Origin: Trichoplax sp. H2
Lineage: Eukaryota; Placozoa; Uniplacotomia; Trichoplacea
DNA: 64,000 bases
NCBI GenBank assembly: GCA_003344405.1
Contig: NOWV01000073.1
Span: forward strand, 62,001 to 126,000
Direction: 5' to 3'
The translations under genes were made by a program, and so were the position numbers. The notes below the pieces were generated by a model that made no database searches, had not been told where the DNA came from, and was given only the letters and a program-made list of their open reading frames with translations. Below, in pieces: positions 25,401 through 37,115 of the stretch; within the stretch, counting starts at the first letter, position 1, and each line of letters opens with the position of its first letter.

Positions 25401-28400
25401 ATAACTGAAAAAATAAACTAGCGCCCTTCCACCCCCAGCTATAGATTATTGTGAATATTTCGGAAAAGCATTATGGAATTAATACGGCCACTTACACTTA
25501 ATAATCTTACAGAGTTTATTTTTATTAAGAAACTCGACTACTATCTTTTGTTCTACTATTACAGATTGAAAGTAGTTCTTGATAATTATAGTTGATTATT
25601 ACTTACATATGCTCAAGAGAGTTAAGAATATCGTATCGCCACTATATATCCAGTTATTTGAAATATCGTTGCCAATGCTTTTACCGATAATAAAGGATAT
25701 TATAATCTAAAGAGAACTTCAATTTAACTGATGTAAAGGTAAGTTAAATTTTTAAAACCTTAAAATTAGTTTACTAGTAAGATAATATCTACTATACAAG
25801 GCAAAATAGTTAGCAATAGTGAATAAAGATGAGTTAATGTAAAATATATTTTCAGGATAAAAAATTACCATTACGATAATTAAACCACTTCTAGCGAATG
25901 ATAAAGTAGGCAAGATTATCATTAGAGGCTTTTTAAGAAAGATGTAGCAAACAGCTGTTATGATGATAAAGATAGGGGCTATTGTTTCTGCGCTAAAGAT
26001 AAGATAAAGAAATTATGATGATGAAAGATTATTCAGTAAATATATATGTATATCCTATAGTATAATTGCTACACAGCTTAAAAGACATCGGCTAAAGAAT
26101 GGAAATATTTCACGGTTAAATAATTTTGATACAAAATACCTGACTAGAATAAGTCCTGAATAAGCTTGGCTAGCGGCTAAGGCTACGATAATACTCCATA
26201 GAAAACTGTGAATAATAAAGTTTAACTTTAGTTATCGCATTATATTTAATAAGATTAAACAAAGATACCGTCTTGCATTTCATTATATGTATTTTGATTA
26301 ATATTGTTGTCAAACTCTATTATACGCTTACTTATTCTTGTATAAGTATATTCTACATTTGATAAAATTATAAATATAACTAGCGCAATTTTAATAGCTG
26401 TAATATCTGCGCTAAGTATTAAGTGTAATTTACTTCTTAATCTTAAAATGACTGCAATTCTCTTCCAAAATTAGGACCTCAATAAAGAGTTATATACTAG
26501 GAGCTTACTAATAACTTTCAAAAGTTTTACTGTATGTAAGATTAATTAGGATCATAGTAGTCTTTATATTTATGTAATGCGCGTATATCTGTTGTTCCCG
26601 GAATAACCCAGTCTTAATAATCTGCTAGCATGATGTTACAAATGAAAAGTTAGTTAGTATTATTGTAAGAGTATATCCAGGCTATGCCGGTAAGTTCCGA
26701 TACATTTTCTTCTTCTAGCACATATTTACTGCAAGTACTGTAGTATTTGTAGCATTTTCATAATACCAGGTCTATGATATTAAATTAAGCTAGAATTATT
26801 GTCTCCATGACTTTAATAATTAATATTCTAGAATTGCATCATTTTCTTTAATAATGTAACTATCTTTATTAGTAATACTGGCATTACCATACTGTGCCAA
26901 ATACATGTATAATGTATCAATTAAGACATTTAAAAATATTATATTTTGTACTTTTAATTCTATACTATCACTTTAATAGATACTCTTAATAACTGGTTTA
27001 ATATGTAATTTAATTAGTACTTTTTAAATAGATAAAACTATACATTTACGGTAATATCTCCCGCAAACAGATTTACTAATATTAATATTGGACAATAACG
27101 TTAAACCAATTAGCTCATTTCGTTATTAAAAGCTCTTTACTTGACGATTTAAGGCAAGAAAGAAAGATTTCTTGGTACGTATAACTAAGTGTATGTCAAT
27201 ATAATAATTTTCTAGTAAAATAATTTTATACACTACGAATTCATATCCTATTTTCTCCTTACTATTTCAGAAGCATAATCAAGTCAAAAGTAATCCGTAG
27301 ATATTTAGGTAGAAATAAGGCGGAAAGGAGATGGGTGTTGACATTTTTGTTTTTATCGATTTTTTCTCTCTGTTTATCATCCAGTACGATTTCTTCAGAT
27401 TCTGACTCATCATCTAGAATCTAAAAATGAATATCAAGCCATTAAATTATATCCGTTATTGTAATTGCCAGTCGCTTTACTAAATTCAGTAGCAGAAATA
27501 TTGAATTTATGCTATCTATGTATAAACTTTAGAAGTACTATGTTATACGGTTGAAGTAAGCGCGTAAGTATCTGATTAAAGCAATTTCATTCTAAAATAT
27601 AATCTTAAATGTAACTTAAAATATGAAGATAACAGATTGCAAGCTAGATTATTTTTATTGGTACTGAAATTATAGATCAGTAATAATTTTTATTGTATGA
27701 TGACTTACATTTTGGCTTTCCTTATGAAAATATTTGATAGCAATAGCTTTTTGAGTGATTATTAAAAAGGTATAGCTGACCATTACCTGTTGTAGCGATA
27801 TCCAGGAAAGAACATCATTACAGCTTAGTCTAAATAAGGATACACATAAATACTCAAGAATACGATTTATTTTGAAATCTTGGCAATAATTTCTGAAGCA
27901 AGAATATTATTGCGTTTTTAGATATACAACTTATACTTATGGAATTTTATTCTCACGTTATAACAGTCTTTAGCTCGAAATACTAGACTACAAATTTCGA
28001 ATCGGATAGCATGCGCACACGATTATCACTTATGAGCACTAACATTAATGTATCTGTCACAAACTTATGTTGCGAACTACTACACTAAACTAATTGATTA
28101 CTTATGCCTTGCTCCACTACACCTGGAGATCTACTGTATGGTAGTTCTTTACTACTTTCGGTCACACAGGGATAAGACTGTTCTAAAAGATCAGTACAGT
28201 TTTTATTAGTAGAGTAGCCGAGTACCTTCTCGTACACGATCTAATATGATCCATTAGCTAAATACTGACAAAATCTATTTAATTAGCAAGTACGGTGCTT
28301 TGCTCCGTAACAGTATCAAATATAATCTTGCGTAATTTTAAGTCTTAAATCTATACCATAAAACTATAAGAACAGGAGGTTTTACATAAAAGAATCCGCT

Positions 28401-30672
28401 GTGTTTTTTAGATGTCTGTAAAATTGGAATAGCAGAAAGTTTTAAACTAACTGTAAAATCAAATACTTTAAATTGTACAACAAGTATAATACTACGCTAG
28501 TAGGATTCCATAACAAGTAATGTGTTGATTACTTGAAACATTAATTTTATGTTGTAATAAGTATGAAATTAATACGATTCCCAAGACTCTAGAGTCAGTT
28601 GTCGGAGTATCGTTAAACTAATATTGAGAATTTCGTTTGATAAAATACTTTTTAGCTAGATCGGTTTACCGCAACAGAATAAAACTAAATACAAAACCCA
28701 TGCGATACAATTCGCAAGGCTCTTCATGTAATGTGATGACACAGCATCTCTAGTCTAAAATGACCAGGAACTTCATCAGTTTTTATATTAGTACTGCTGA
28801 CTTAAATTAGGTACAAAAATCCATACAATTTCATTTGCAAGACTCTAATTAGATGTCAGAAATCTTCAAACTTAAATTAAGGATTTTATTGAAGAGAAAT
28901 TTCATCAACTAGATGAGTTTAAATCAATAGGCTTTAAAGCTTAAAGTCAAATGCTCACGCCACGGTACGAACTACTGTGAAGAATTAAATGGCTAAATTC
29001 AGCGAACATTTATATATGGTGATTACAGTTATTTGCTTACAGCAGGAATTACTGAATCGATAGTTTGCTACGATAAATTATATGTTGTACAGAAAAACAA
29101 TTCATATAAAGTAATTGAATACAGTACAAGCTCTTGTAACTGTAATTATGATTAATGCAACGATGTAGGTGCATTGAGATCACTCTGTGAATGGACATAC
29201 TGTAGTCCTATTAGGTAAAATCAGTCTGTAAATGTCCTTATCGATAAATATTTTTGTGAGATGATTCATCAATGTTAGCCGCCACCGGAAGGTATTTAAG
29301 TTTAGCAGATCATTGAATAATAACCAGTTCTCTAATTGTGTAATCTAGAAACAAAAGCATCTATGTTCTTATGAGCAGTTAAGGGATTATTAAATCCCGA
29401 AAACTTTAGAAATTTTAGAGATTTGCTTTTACATAATCATTGTCACAAAGCTTGTTTTTTACCAGCTTTAGAAATGTAAAGATTTATTTCTACTTAAACC
29501 TTGCTGCAAAGCTGGTTTGTGACAGCACATCGCCATCGCCATCAAGTATGTTTGTTAACAATGATCAGATCGAATTGAAAGTTCTAGACTAAAGGCTATG
29601 AATGAAATAGATCGCATAACGCTATCTTATATTGTAATATATATTTGTATATTTTTAGACTTTCGAAATTGACTATTTGATTCAACAATCTTAATTTATA
29701 AAATAATTTGTGTAGTAAATCAAACACCAGATGTACAATAATCGATATTGAAACTCTATTACTAATTTACCGATGTAAAGTATTTCTGTAAAATGCAGAA
29801 CTGATTAATTATCTGGAGAATTTGAGCAATCTGACATTAGATATTACCAGTCTTTGATAGTAAATTAGCTAGAAATAATGTCATCTTGTCAATAAAAGCG
29901 TTTGAAAACTTTACCTCTAAGATGAATGAGAATGCAGTTGTCACGATCATTGGTTGAATTCCACTTCTATGTAATGAATTTGGTAATCCTAAAGATTTAT
30001 AAATTAACATAAGTTATTGATACGTACTTCTAATCGTACTGCTATGTTCTGGCAGTTACCTTATGTGACGTGATACTATCTAAACTAATATTATTATATA
30101 ATACAGTTTTATATGTAGTATATTATCTTATGGTACATTGTGTATAGACTATAAAATGAGTTGTTGGCGAATGCCATGAGGAATTGTGACTATATAGGCA
30201 ATCGGAGCTATATTAGTACTTTGGAGTAATAAAGGTCCCTATTTCTATGATAAAAAGGGTGTTTGTATTTCCTGAGAGAATCCTTAACCTCCCTAGTATC
30301 CAGTGATCGTAACAACTATGAAATTGACTTCGACAATAATTTTCTGCGACTTGGAAATTTCATACATCAAAATATTTCTATTGCTTCTTTACCTAAGACT
30401 CCTATCCCTTGAAGGATGGCCACAAAAATGAAATCTAATTTTTAAAAACATGAATAGGTTTTAGTTTTACTGTGTCAGCTGTAATAGTAAAAGCTGTAAA
30501 TCAGATAGTTGTAGTATTATATATCAGAGTACGCGATGAACTAACACATTTTTAGAAAAAATAGCCCATTCCGAAAAGTTAAATAATTGTTATTTGATAT
30601 TTCTTTCTCTGTAGCTTCGTTCTCGTCACTTGAAGAATCCAAAGTTTTGCCATTTGTTGATGAAACAGCCAT
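22474..30672 (-). CDS. TMEM104-like multi-pass transporter
   Basis: Predicted polytopic membrane protein of the amino acid/auxin permease fold, closest to TMEM104 from memory. Exons seen: about 30672-30565 (start, acidic N-terminus), 30434-30393, 29988-29915, 27786-27709, 27420 to about 27343, part near 27090, 26205-26140, 25992 to about 25850, 25247-25183, 24696-24606, 24499-24457, 23995-23959, 23327-23223, 23108-22979, 22837-22768, 22651-22548, 22513-22474. Exons 2-3 join to LQGIGVLGLPNSLHRSG, the family's first helix. Then comes a helix pair and an acidic loop (DDESESEEIVLDD) placed as in TMEM104. The chain 24696-22474 keeps phase across eight exons. Unresolved: the exon 1 donor, the exon near 27090 (frame appears broken), and a gap at 25183-24696. 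The protein may end early. Confidence 0.65.
28952..29524 (+). mobile_element. Degenerate solo LTR
   Basis: This aligns along its length with the LTR at 184-618 (on its sense strand): ACGGTACGAACTAC near the start, CTGTGAATGGACATA, and AAAGCTGGTTTGTGACA at the end. It is about 570 bp instead of 435 because the last part appears internally duplicated. The bases that follow do not form a primer-binding site, so this is a solo LTR left by recombination. It sits in an intron of the TMEM104-like gene, antisense to it. Confidence 0.8.
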
Positions 30673-31842
30673 CTTTGTGTATCTTAGCGTGTAAAATTAC
30701 TGCTTGTATTAACGATACTCCAATAAATCGCCTTACGGACATTAAGAAAGCCAAGCTATTAAAACCGGTATTTTAGCTATACGTACTATCCTATACCAAC
30801 TTCAACAACATCGATTTATTTAATACAAAAATCACGACAATCTTTAAATAAATAGTTTTTCAATCGGATTAGTTAATAGTAGCTAAAATAAAACGATCTT
30901 CACCTCAATATCCAATGCTTATTGCTTTTAAGATGAGATCGGTAGATCAACATAAAACTGTTTGGCTGTTAAATCGATATAGTTCGTTTTTCTCACTTTT
31001 TATGTACACAATAAATCACTCTTATTCGCTAATAAACTTTAAAATGTATTTAATTTGAAGTAGTTACAGGTGCTAAGTTAGTAAAATTCTACTATCACCA
31101 TTTATTTTCTCTTGAAGGGATTCAGTCTAACCTTATATCGAATCGAATCAATTGTTCTCAGTGGATTAAAGACCTTACCAATAAGAACATCCCATCATTA
31201 CAGATCGCATAAAATAATTCCTTAGTCTAGATATTGAGGCTTCTAGTGGTACAAATGGCTGATATATAATGATAGCTTGTAGTAAGTCTACTCAAAAAGA
31301 AGAAATGATGAGCGAACGGTTATAAAAAACTGTCCGAATTAACTCGACAATCCAGAACGTTGATAGTCCCTGGGGATTAATTAAGGACGCCATTTTATTG
31401 TAGTTCTTGCCGCGCATCTATACAATCCGTCCCTTTTATTAGATAATAGTAACATTTCGTAGTTCTATTAGCAGTTCTAATTGATTATTTTGATTATAGT
31501 TTCGAATCAACTAATTTATTTCGTAGATGGACTTCCTCTTAACTTTAGATAAGATAAACGCGTACATTTTCTCAATCTACGATATCTTCATTTAATTCGT
31601 TAATCAGGATAGATAAACTAATACTTGCACGAATTTGATTTTTAATTTGCACTATGCTGATAGAATAGTCTACTGGGCAGAGTCAAATTTGGCTACAATT
31701 TCATCTCTTTCACTAGACTACTCTTGGTATTATGATTATATTAGGTGATCGAGTTATTCACTTGTAATGTAGCAGCTGTCTTATTCGAGTTATTACCCTC
31801 AAACGTTTGTTCTATTTATAGGATAATTCATCAGGTAGCCAA
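29830..31842. repeat. Segmental duplication, copy 1
   Basis: Holds the first three exons and the upstream region of the TMEM104-like gene. It aligns with 32130-33915 through clearly diverged but recognisable blocks, for example GTTTGAAAA..TTACCTCTAA, ACGATCATTGGTTGAATT and ATTATGATTATATTAGGT. This copy has about 300 extra bases between exons 2 and 3. It ends at the telomere-type repeat. Confidence 0.85.
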
Positions 31843-31866
31843 GGTTAGGGTTAGGGTTAGGGTTAG
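31843..31866 (+). repeat. Interstitial telomeric repeat (TTAGGG)3
   Basis: Three exact TTAGGG units flanked by partial units, 24 bases in all, in otherwise AT-rich DNA. TTAGGG is the usual animal telomere unit. It lies exactly where copy 1 of the duplication stops matching copy 2. An open frame through it (VRVRVRV) is spurious. Confidence 0.95.
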
Positions 31867-32129
31867 CGTTAATACCATACATCTAGTTGTTTTACGTTAT
31901 TTGTGTCCTTATCTAATAAATGGAGCACAAAATAATGGATTTTATGTTGCGGAGAATTGAAATTTTACAGGCTAGCTTACGCATAAAATTATATAGAAAT
32001 TATGAATGAAAACTATACAAACCGGTGCTATTTATCTTTATTACTTTAAATATCGTATTATTTACACCTTCTACTAAGATTCAGATATATAACATAGAGC
32101 ATAGTAGTAATTAACTATATGGAGAATTC

Positions 32130-33915
32130 TAACTACCTGTTTTCTACATATTACTGGTGTTTAATAATAAATTAGCTAGAAATAACTTCGTCTTATTATA
32201 ATTAAAAGTGTTTGAAAACCTTACCTCTAAAATGAGTTAGAACACAGTTGTTACGATCATTGGTTGAATTTCTCTTTCAGATAATGAATCAGGTAATCCT
32301 AAAGAATCCATAAATCAACACAAATAATGAAATTGACTTTGATGGGTAATCCTTGACGATTTGGAAAATTTTAGCAGTGAATTATTTTATTGCTTCTCTA
32401 CCTAAAACTCCGAGTCCGTGAAGAAAGGCCACATAAATCAAATGTAATATTTAGAACATTGATGAATTTTTAGTTTTAGCGTGTTGGTTGTTTTAAAAAA
32501 GCAAATCAAATAGTTATAGTATACTCCATATAATAATGAAGATATACGATAAATTAACATATTTCTAGAAAAAATAAACCATTTTTGAAGATTAAATAAT
32601 ATTTATGTTGTATTTTTTTCTCTGTAGATTCGTTATCGTCATTCGAAGAATCTAAACTTTTGCAACTTGTTGAAGAATTAGCCTTTTTTGCGTATCTTAG
32701 GGTGTAGAATCAACACTTGTACTAATGATTTTCCAATAAATCACGCTACGAATATTGAGAAAGTCAAATTATAATTATAAGAACACACATTTCAGTAATA
32801 GATACTACTCAAGTACTGATTACAACATAGACATACTACAATAGGAAAGATCACAAGAACTTTTACGTGAATAATTTTTCTATCAATTTGTTAAAGCTGG
32901 TTAAGAAATGATCTTACCCTTAAACATTCAACGATTATCGCTTTTAGTAGTAGACTAACGTTAAATTGTTAGGCTCTTTTCGATTGATATGATTTGTTTC
33001 TTAGCTTTAACAACCGAAAAAATTCAATCTTAGTTGCTAAGATACTCTAAAATATGTCTAATGTTAAGTAGTTACTAGTACTAAGTCAGTACGAAATTCT
33101 ACACTACTATCATCATTTAATAATATTTTCCCTTAAAAGGATCAACTGCTACCTTATGTTGATTCGTACTAGTAATCGTCGGCTAAATACTTATCTTATT
33201 AGTAAGAAAAATTCGATATTTATAGCTCGCATGAAGTAAGTTTCTATCTTGTATATCGAGACTTCTAATATTTAAGTTAAATAATAATTATAATTATTAA
33301 AAATAAGTTGTACTAAATCAAGTAGAAGGCAGAATTAAGTCACGAAGGGTAACAAAAACTCTCTAAATGAACTTGACAATCGATAAAGTTAATAATCCTC
33401 AAGAGATTAAGAACGCCATTTTATCATAGTCAGTCGTCGCGCATTTACACAATCGGTACATTCTATTTAATGAAAACAACACTCACAATTCTGTTAACAC
33501 TATTTGATTTTTGTGATTGTAACTGTCAACTTAATTAATTCATTTTGTAAGCAAACTTTGTCTCCACCTTTTACAAGATTCATCAATCTACGATATCTTT
33601 ATTTAATTCACTGACCGAGATGGATCAAGTAATACTTGTCTGGATTCATTTATTTCATGCGTTTACATATTTTATTCTAATTACTGTATGATTAGCAGTA
33701 AATTTCATTTCAATTTTACTCGACTTACAATATGTTGATAGGATGATTTATTAGGCAAACTCAAGTATGGCTACAATTTTATCTCTTTCGTCTGACTACT
33801 CTCATATTATGATTATATTAGGTAATCGAGTTGTTCACTTGTAATGTTGGATTATTCAAGTTATTACCCTCACAGTAAATGCTTGTTTCATCCATAGGAT
33901 AATTTATCGGACAGT
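32130..33915. repeat. Segmental duplication, copy 2
   Basis: Second copy of the 2-kb block at 29830-31842, in the same orientation, starting about 260 bp after the telomeric repeat. Many substitutions and small indels indicate an old duplication. Confidence 0.85.
32220..32690 (-). pseudogene. Truncated TMEM104-like pseudogene
   Basis: Counterparts of exons 1-3 of the gene at 22474-30672. The start codon has changed from ATG to AAG at 32685-32683. The third exon has an in-frame TAA where the gene reads TCA (AFSFILE becomes VF-stop). No later exons follow. Exon 2 is still recognisable as IYVAFLHGLGVL. Confidence 0.85.
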
Positions 33916-35621
33916 TAAATATCGCCACTATTTCATTTATTGGGTTAGGATGCAAATACTTCACTCATATTTACTAATTAAGTTATAACTAAACGCTTAA
34001 ATACGTGTATTACTCAATTCATCTATAGGACTAGCCTATCCTCCATCAAATCAAACTCTGCACTACTAACAAAGTGTGTCTACAGTGTCAAAACTATTTA
34101 AATTACTTATTCAATTTTCTGAAGGGACATAATATACAGTTAGTTTCGTCATAATTATTGAATTCTATACCATATCAACTCTGAAAGCTATTTAAGTAAA
34201 ATGTCTCTATCATCCATACGACATAATCAGAGGTCGATATGCGAATACAGAAAGTTTAAAGCAATGAATGATTGCGCTATGTACTGTACATCAAAAGGTC
34301 AATTTGAATCTTTTGGTAAGCATTTTACTGATTTATAACACAAATTCAAATTCTGGTTTAATTAGTGGGATTCGAAAGTCAGATCTTTAATACACTTATT
34401 AAACGCAAGAAGATTAGCCCAATAAATCTTACCTAAAACAGATCGTCTCTATAATTATTATAATATCGTGCATCTAGCTGTTTTACTTTGGTTGTATCTT
34501 GTCCTGTTAGAGAGTGACTGATATAAAGTACTATTTGGGTATTACTAATATATTTTACCATTAATACGACGCCCTTCGTTCTAGTAGAATTTCATGTAAT
34601 GAAAAACGTTAATAATAAATATCAGAATAAAAATATTTGCATGAAAGTTATGTCATTCGAATCCAAATATGGCATTGTATCTGATGCCATTGAAATTAAC
34701 CTTCAATACTTAAATTTTTTTAACCGGACAGATTTTCAAATGGCCAGTGTCATCTTACTTAATACGTACAGCGTATGAAAAAGATTTTATGTTACAAAAA
34801 TAGCGTCAACGATGTACTAGTACTACTACACATATATAATAGATAAAATATACACCTACGTTAGCGGTTTCCAGTCGAAAATGCATTTGTAAAACATGTC
34901 TCTTAAATCTCGTATCAGTGAAAATTAATCGTAAAATTTTTAATACTATACATTCTACCCTCGGAATCTTAATCAAATCTCTCTTTGTACAAAAAATTTC
35001 TTTGACACGTCATAAATCTTGAAATACTTGTAAGATGAAGGATTACTTGTTATCAATCCGCCGTACTACATGATACTAACTTAACAGTAAATATCTTTCG
35101 TTGCAAAGAAATGGAATTAAATTAGATGCAGTATTATATCAACGTTGAACGATTTCGTTACCATGGCATAAAAAGAAGTGATCGGTTCTTCGATAGGGTG
35201 CCAATCGTACATTCATAAGATTCTGTGGCATTTTTGTACGAGATACTCTAACTCATATAACTTGAATTTAATAAATATTTCATACAAGAATTAATTAGTT
35301 GTACATTTTCTATTAATAGTAAGATGTATGTATTTATGAATAAATCAAGCCACTTTTGCTAACTGACTAGTAATACAACAAGAAGAATACAGTAAATTAT
35401 TATATAGATTGCCAGATTCTATACATTATGCTGAAAATTTTATAATTGTTTTAACTTCCGCATGACCCCATAGCAAGAACTTGCGTTTGAAAATTTTCTT
35501 AACCTGTTACTATAAAATAATGCCAAACAATAAATTGAGTACAGTCTGATGTAGCCTTGGGTGTGATCGAGACTGAAAGGTCTACAATGCTGAAGTAACT
35601 TCATTACAATTTCTTAACAGG
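33916..35621. other. Spacer, no gene seen
   Basis: AT-rich. A 30-base stretch at about 34466-34500 (CATCTAGCTGTTTTAC) resembles the sequence just right of the telomeric repeat (31879-31910), which bears on how that repeat arose. Confidence 0.45.
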
Positions 35622-37115
35622 CTACTTTTTCATTTTCTTCTTACTGGGCAATTTTTTTAACTTATCCATAGGTTCTTGCCGCTTTAATGGAGCAAACTTA
35701 GTTAGGGCAACATCCCGTGCTTTCTTATGATTTACAATACACTTTGGATATGTTTTACCCAAAGCTATTCCAGCTTTTTTCAGTACTGCTGCCGGAGCTT
35801 CCCATGGTTGCTGTATGTAATCATTGGATAATTTGGCTATTTCAGGGATCCATTTTCTGACATAATTCCCATCAGAATCGAATCTTTCACCTTGCGTTAC
35901 TGGATTAATGATGTAAAAATAAGAAGAACTATCAGCTCCACATCCCGTTATGCGTTGCCAGCTGCAAGAATTTAGAGCTAAATCAGCGTCCACAAGGGTA
36001 TCCCAAAACCATTCAGCCCCATTTTGCCAAGGAATCAAGAGATGCTTTGTTAAGAATGAAGCTACTATCGTTCTGACTCGATAACTGATTACACCAGTAT
36101 TCAATAACTCGCGCATTCCAGCATCGACGATAGGATAGCCAGTTTTACCTTGTTGCCAGAGTTTTAATTTCTCCTTATCCACTTTCCAAATCGTTTCATC
36201 AAAATTCAATTTATAACTCTTTTCTGGAAAATCTGGATAGTAATACAACAGATGGAAGCAAAAGTCTCTCCATCCAAACTCAGTTAAAAATCTTTGTGAA
36301 CTATCCGAAGGTACTGATCGCAAATGAACACTTTCTTTAGCTGTATGCCATACAACAAATGGACTGATCTCACCAAAATGGAGGTGTGTTGATAACTGAG
36401 AGGTTTTACTCGGCCAAACTGTTTCCTTCCCTTTGCGATAATCAACTAATTTATACTTTATAAATTCTTTAAGTTTACGAATTGCTCCATCTTCACCTGG
36501 GCAACCGATTACTGTTTTCAACTCATCTTTCCAATCCTTTTTAGGAGAAACTAAATGCCAAGAATCCAGCGTATCAGTTTGAACTTTGATATCTAATGTG
36601 TTATTGAATCTTGGTTTATCGTACGGTTTACGAGGTTGGTCTGACGATAAGCAGCGATTCCAGTACATTATATACAATTTAAATGGTTCATCTTTTGCAC
36701 TTTTAATCGCCCATGGCTCATATAATAGTCCAGCTTGGAATGACCGGACTGTAACATCATCAATTTTTAACGCTTCTTCAATGGACTGATCTCTTTTCAC
36801 AGCATAGGGTTCATAACATCGGTTCCAGTAGACAGTATCTGCCCTACTTTGTAGCAGTACCTGGCGTAAAATTGTAAGTGGGTCTGCACCCCGTCTTAAA
36901 ATTAGGGGTATATTGAACTTGAGGAGATCATTCTGCAACGATTTTAAGCTATGATGTAGCCACCACAGACTGGCTTTACCCAATTTCCATTTGCCAGGCG
37001 TTTCTTGATCCAAAATATAAATGATAACAACATGGCCTCGTTTAGCAGCATGAAATAATGCTGGGTTGTCAATTAATCGTAAGTCGTATCTAAGCCAGAC
37101 GACTGTACAAACCAT
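35622..37115 (-). CDS. Photolyase/cryptochrome family protein, paralog A
   Basis: Intronless, 497 residues. N-terminal antenna-binding Rossmann domain (VVWLRYDLRLIDNPAL at 5-20), then the FAD-binding helical domain (SQLSTHLHFGEISPF; TGYPIVDAGMREL). Class I CPD photolyases use blue light and FADH- to split pyrimidine dimers. Compared with E. coli PhrB, the electron-transfer triad is kept (Trp306, 359, 382), as are Glu274, Trp277 and flavin-N5 Asn378. Three substrate contacts are changed: Asn341 to Tyr, Met345 to Thr, and Trp384 to Arg (WQW reads WQR); the following FNP reads INP. Dimer repair is therefore doubtful and a light-sensing role possible (inference). A lysine-rich tail (LPSKKKMKK) suggests nuclear import. 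Divergent to paralog B. Confidence 0.95.
   Translation of the reverse strand: MVCTVVWLRYDLRLIDNPALFHAAKRGHVVIIYILDQETPGKWKLGKASLWWLHHSLKSLQNDLLKFNIPLILRRGADPLTILRQVLLQSRADTVYWNRCYEPYAVKRDQSIEEALKIDDVTVRSFQAGLLYEPWAIKSAKDEPFKLYIMYWNRCLSSDQPRKPYDKPRFNNTLDIKVQTDTLDSWHLVSPKKDWKDELKTVIGCPGEDGAIRKLKEFIKYKLVDYRKGKETVWPSKTSQLSTHLHFGEISPFVVWHTAKESVHLRSVPSDSSQRFLTEFGWRDFCFHLLYYYPDFPEKSYKLNFDETIWKVDKEKLKLWQQGKTGYPIVDAGMRELLNTGVISYRVRTIVASFLTKHLLIPWQNGAEWFWDTLVDADLALNSCSWQRITGCGADSSSYFYIINPVTQGERFDSDGNYVRKWIPEIAKLSNDYIQQPWEAPAAVLKKAGIALGKTYPKCIVNHKKARDVALTKFAPLKRQEPMDKLKKLPSKKKMKK

Noticed and set aside
22474-26206. Separate equilibrative nucleoside transporter or ferroportin gene
   Set aside because: Helix order does not fit those families, whereas length and order fit the second half of a TMEM104-type protein continuing from the exons upstream.
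31280-31394. ATG GCG start upstream of the TMEM104-like gene, with a counterpart near 33416
   Set aside because: The frame in copy 1 runs about 30 codons and the counterpart is stopped after 6 codons; more likely 5' untranslated sequence than a gene.
31745-31960. 71-codon plus-strand open frame
   Set aside because: Half of it is translation of the telomeric repeat and it resembles nothing.
36586-36789. Plus-strand open frame inside photolyase A
   Set aside because: It is antisense to a conserved coding region; likewise the extra frames within photolyases B and C and GPN3.
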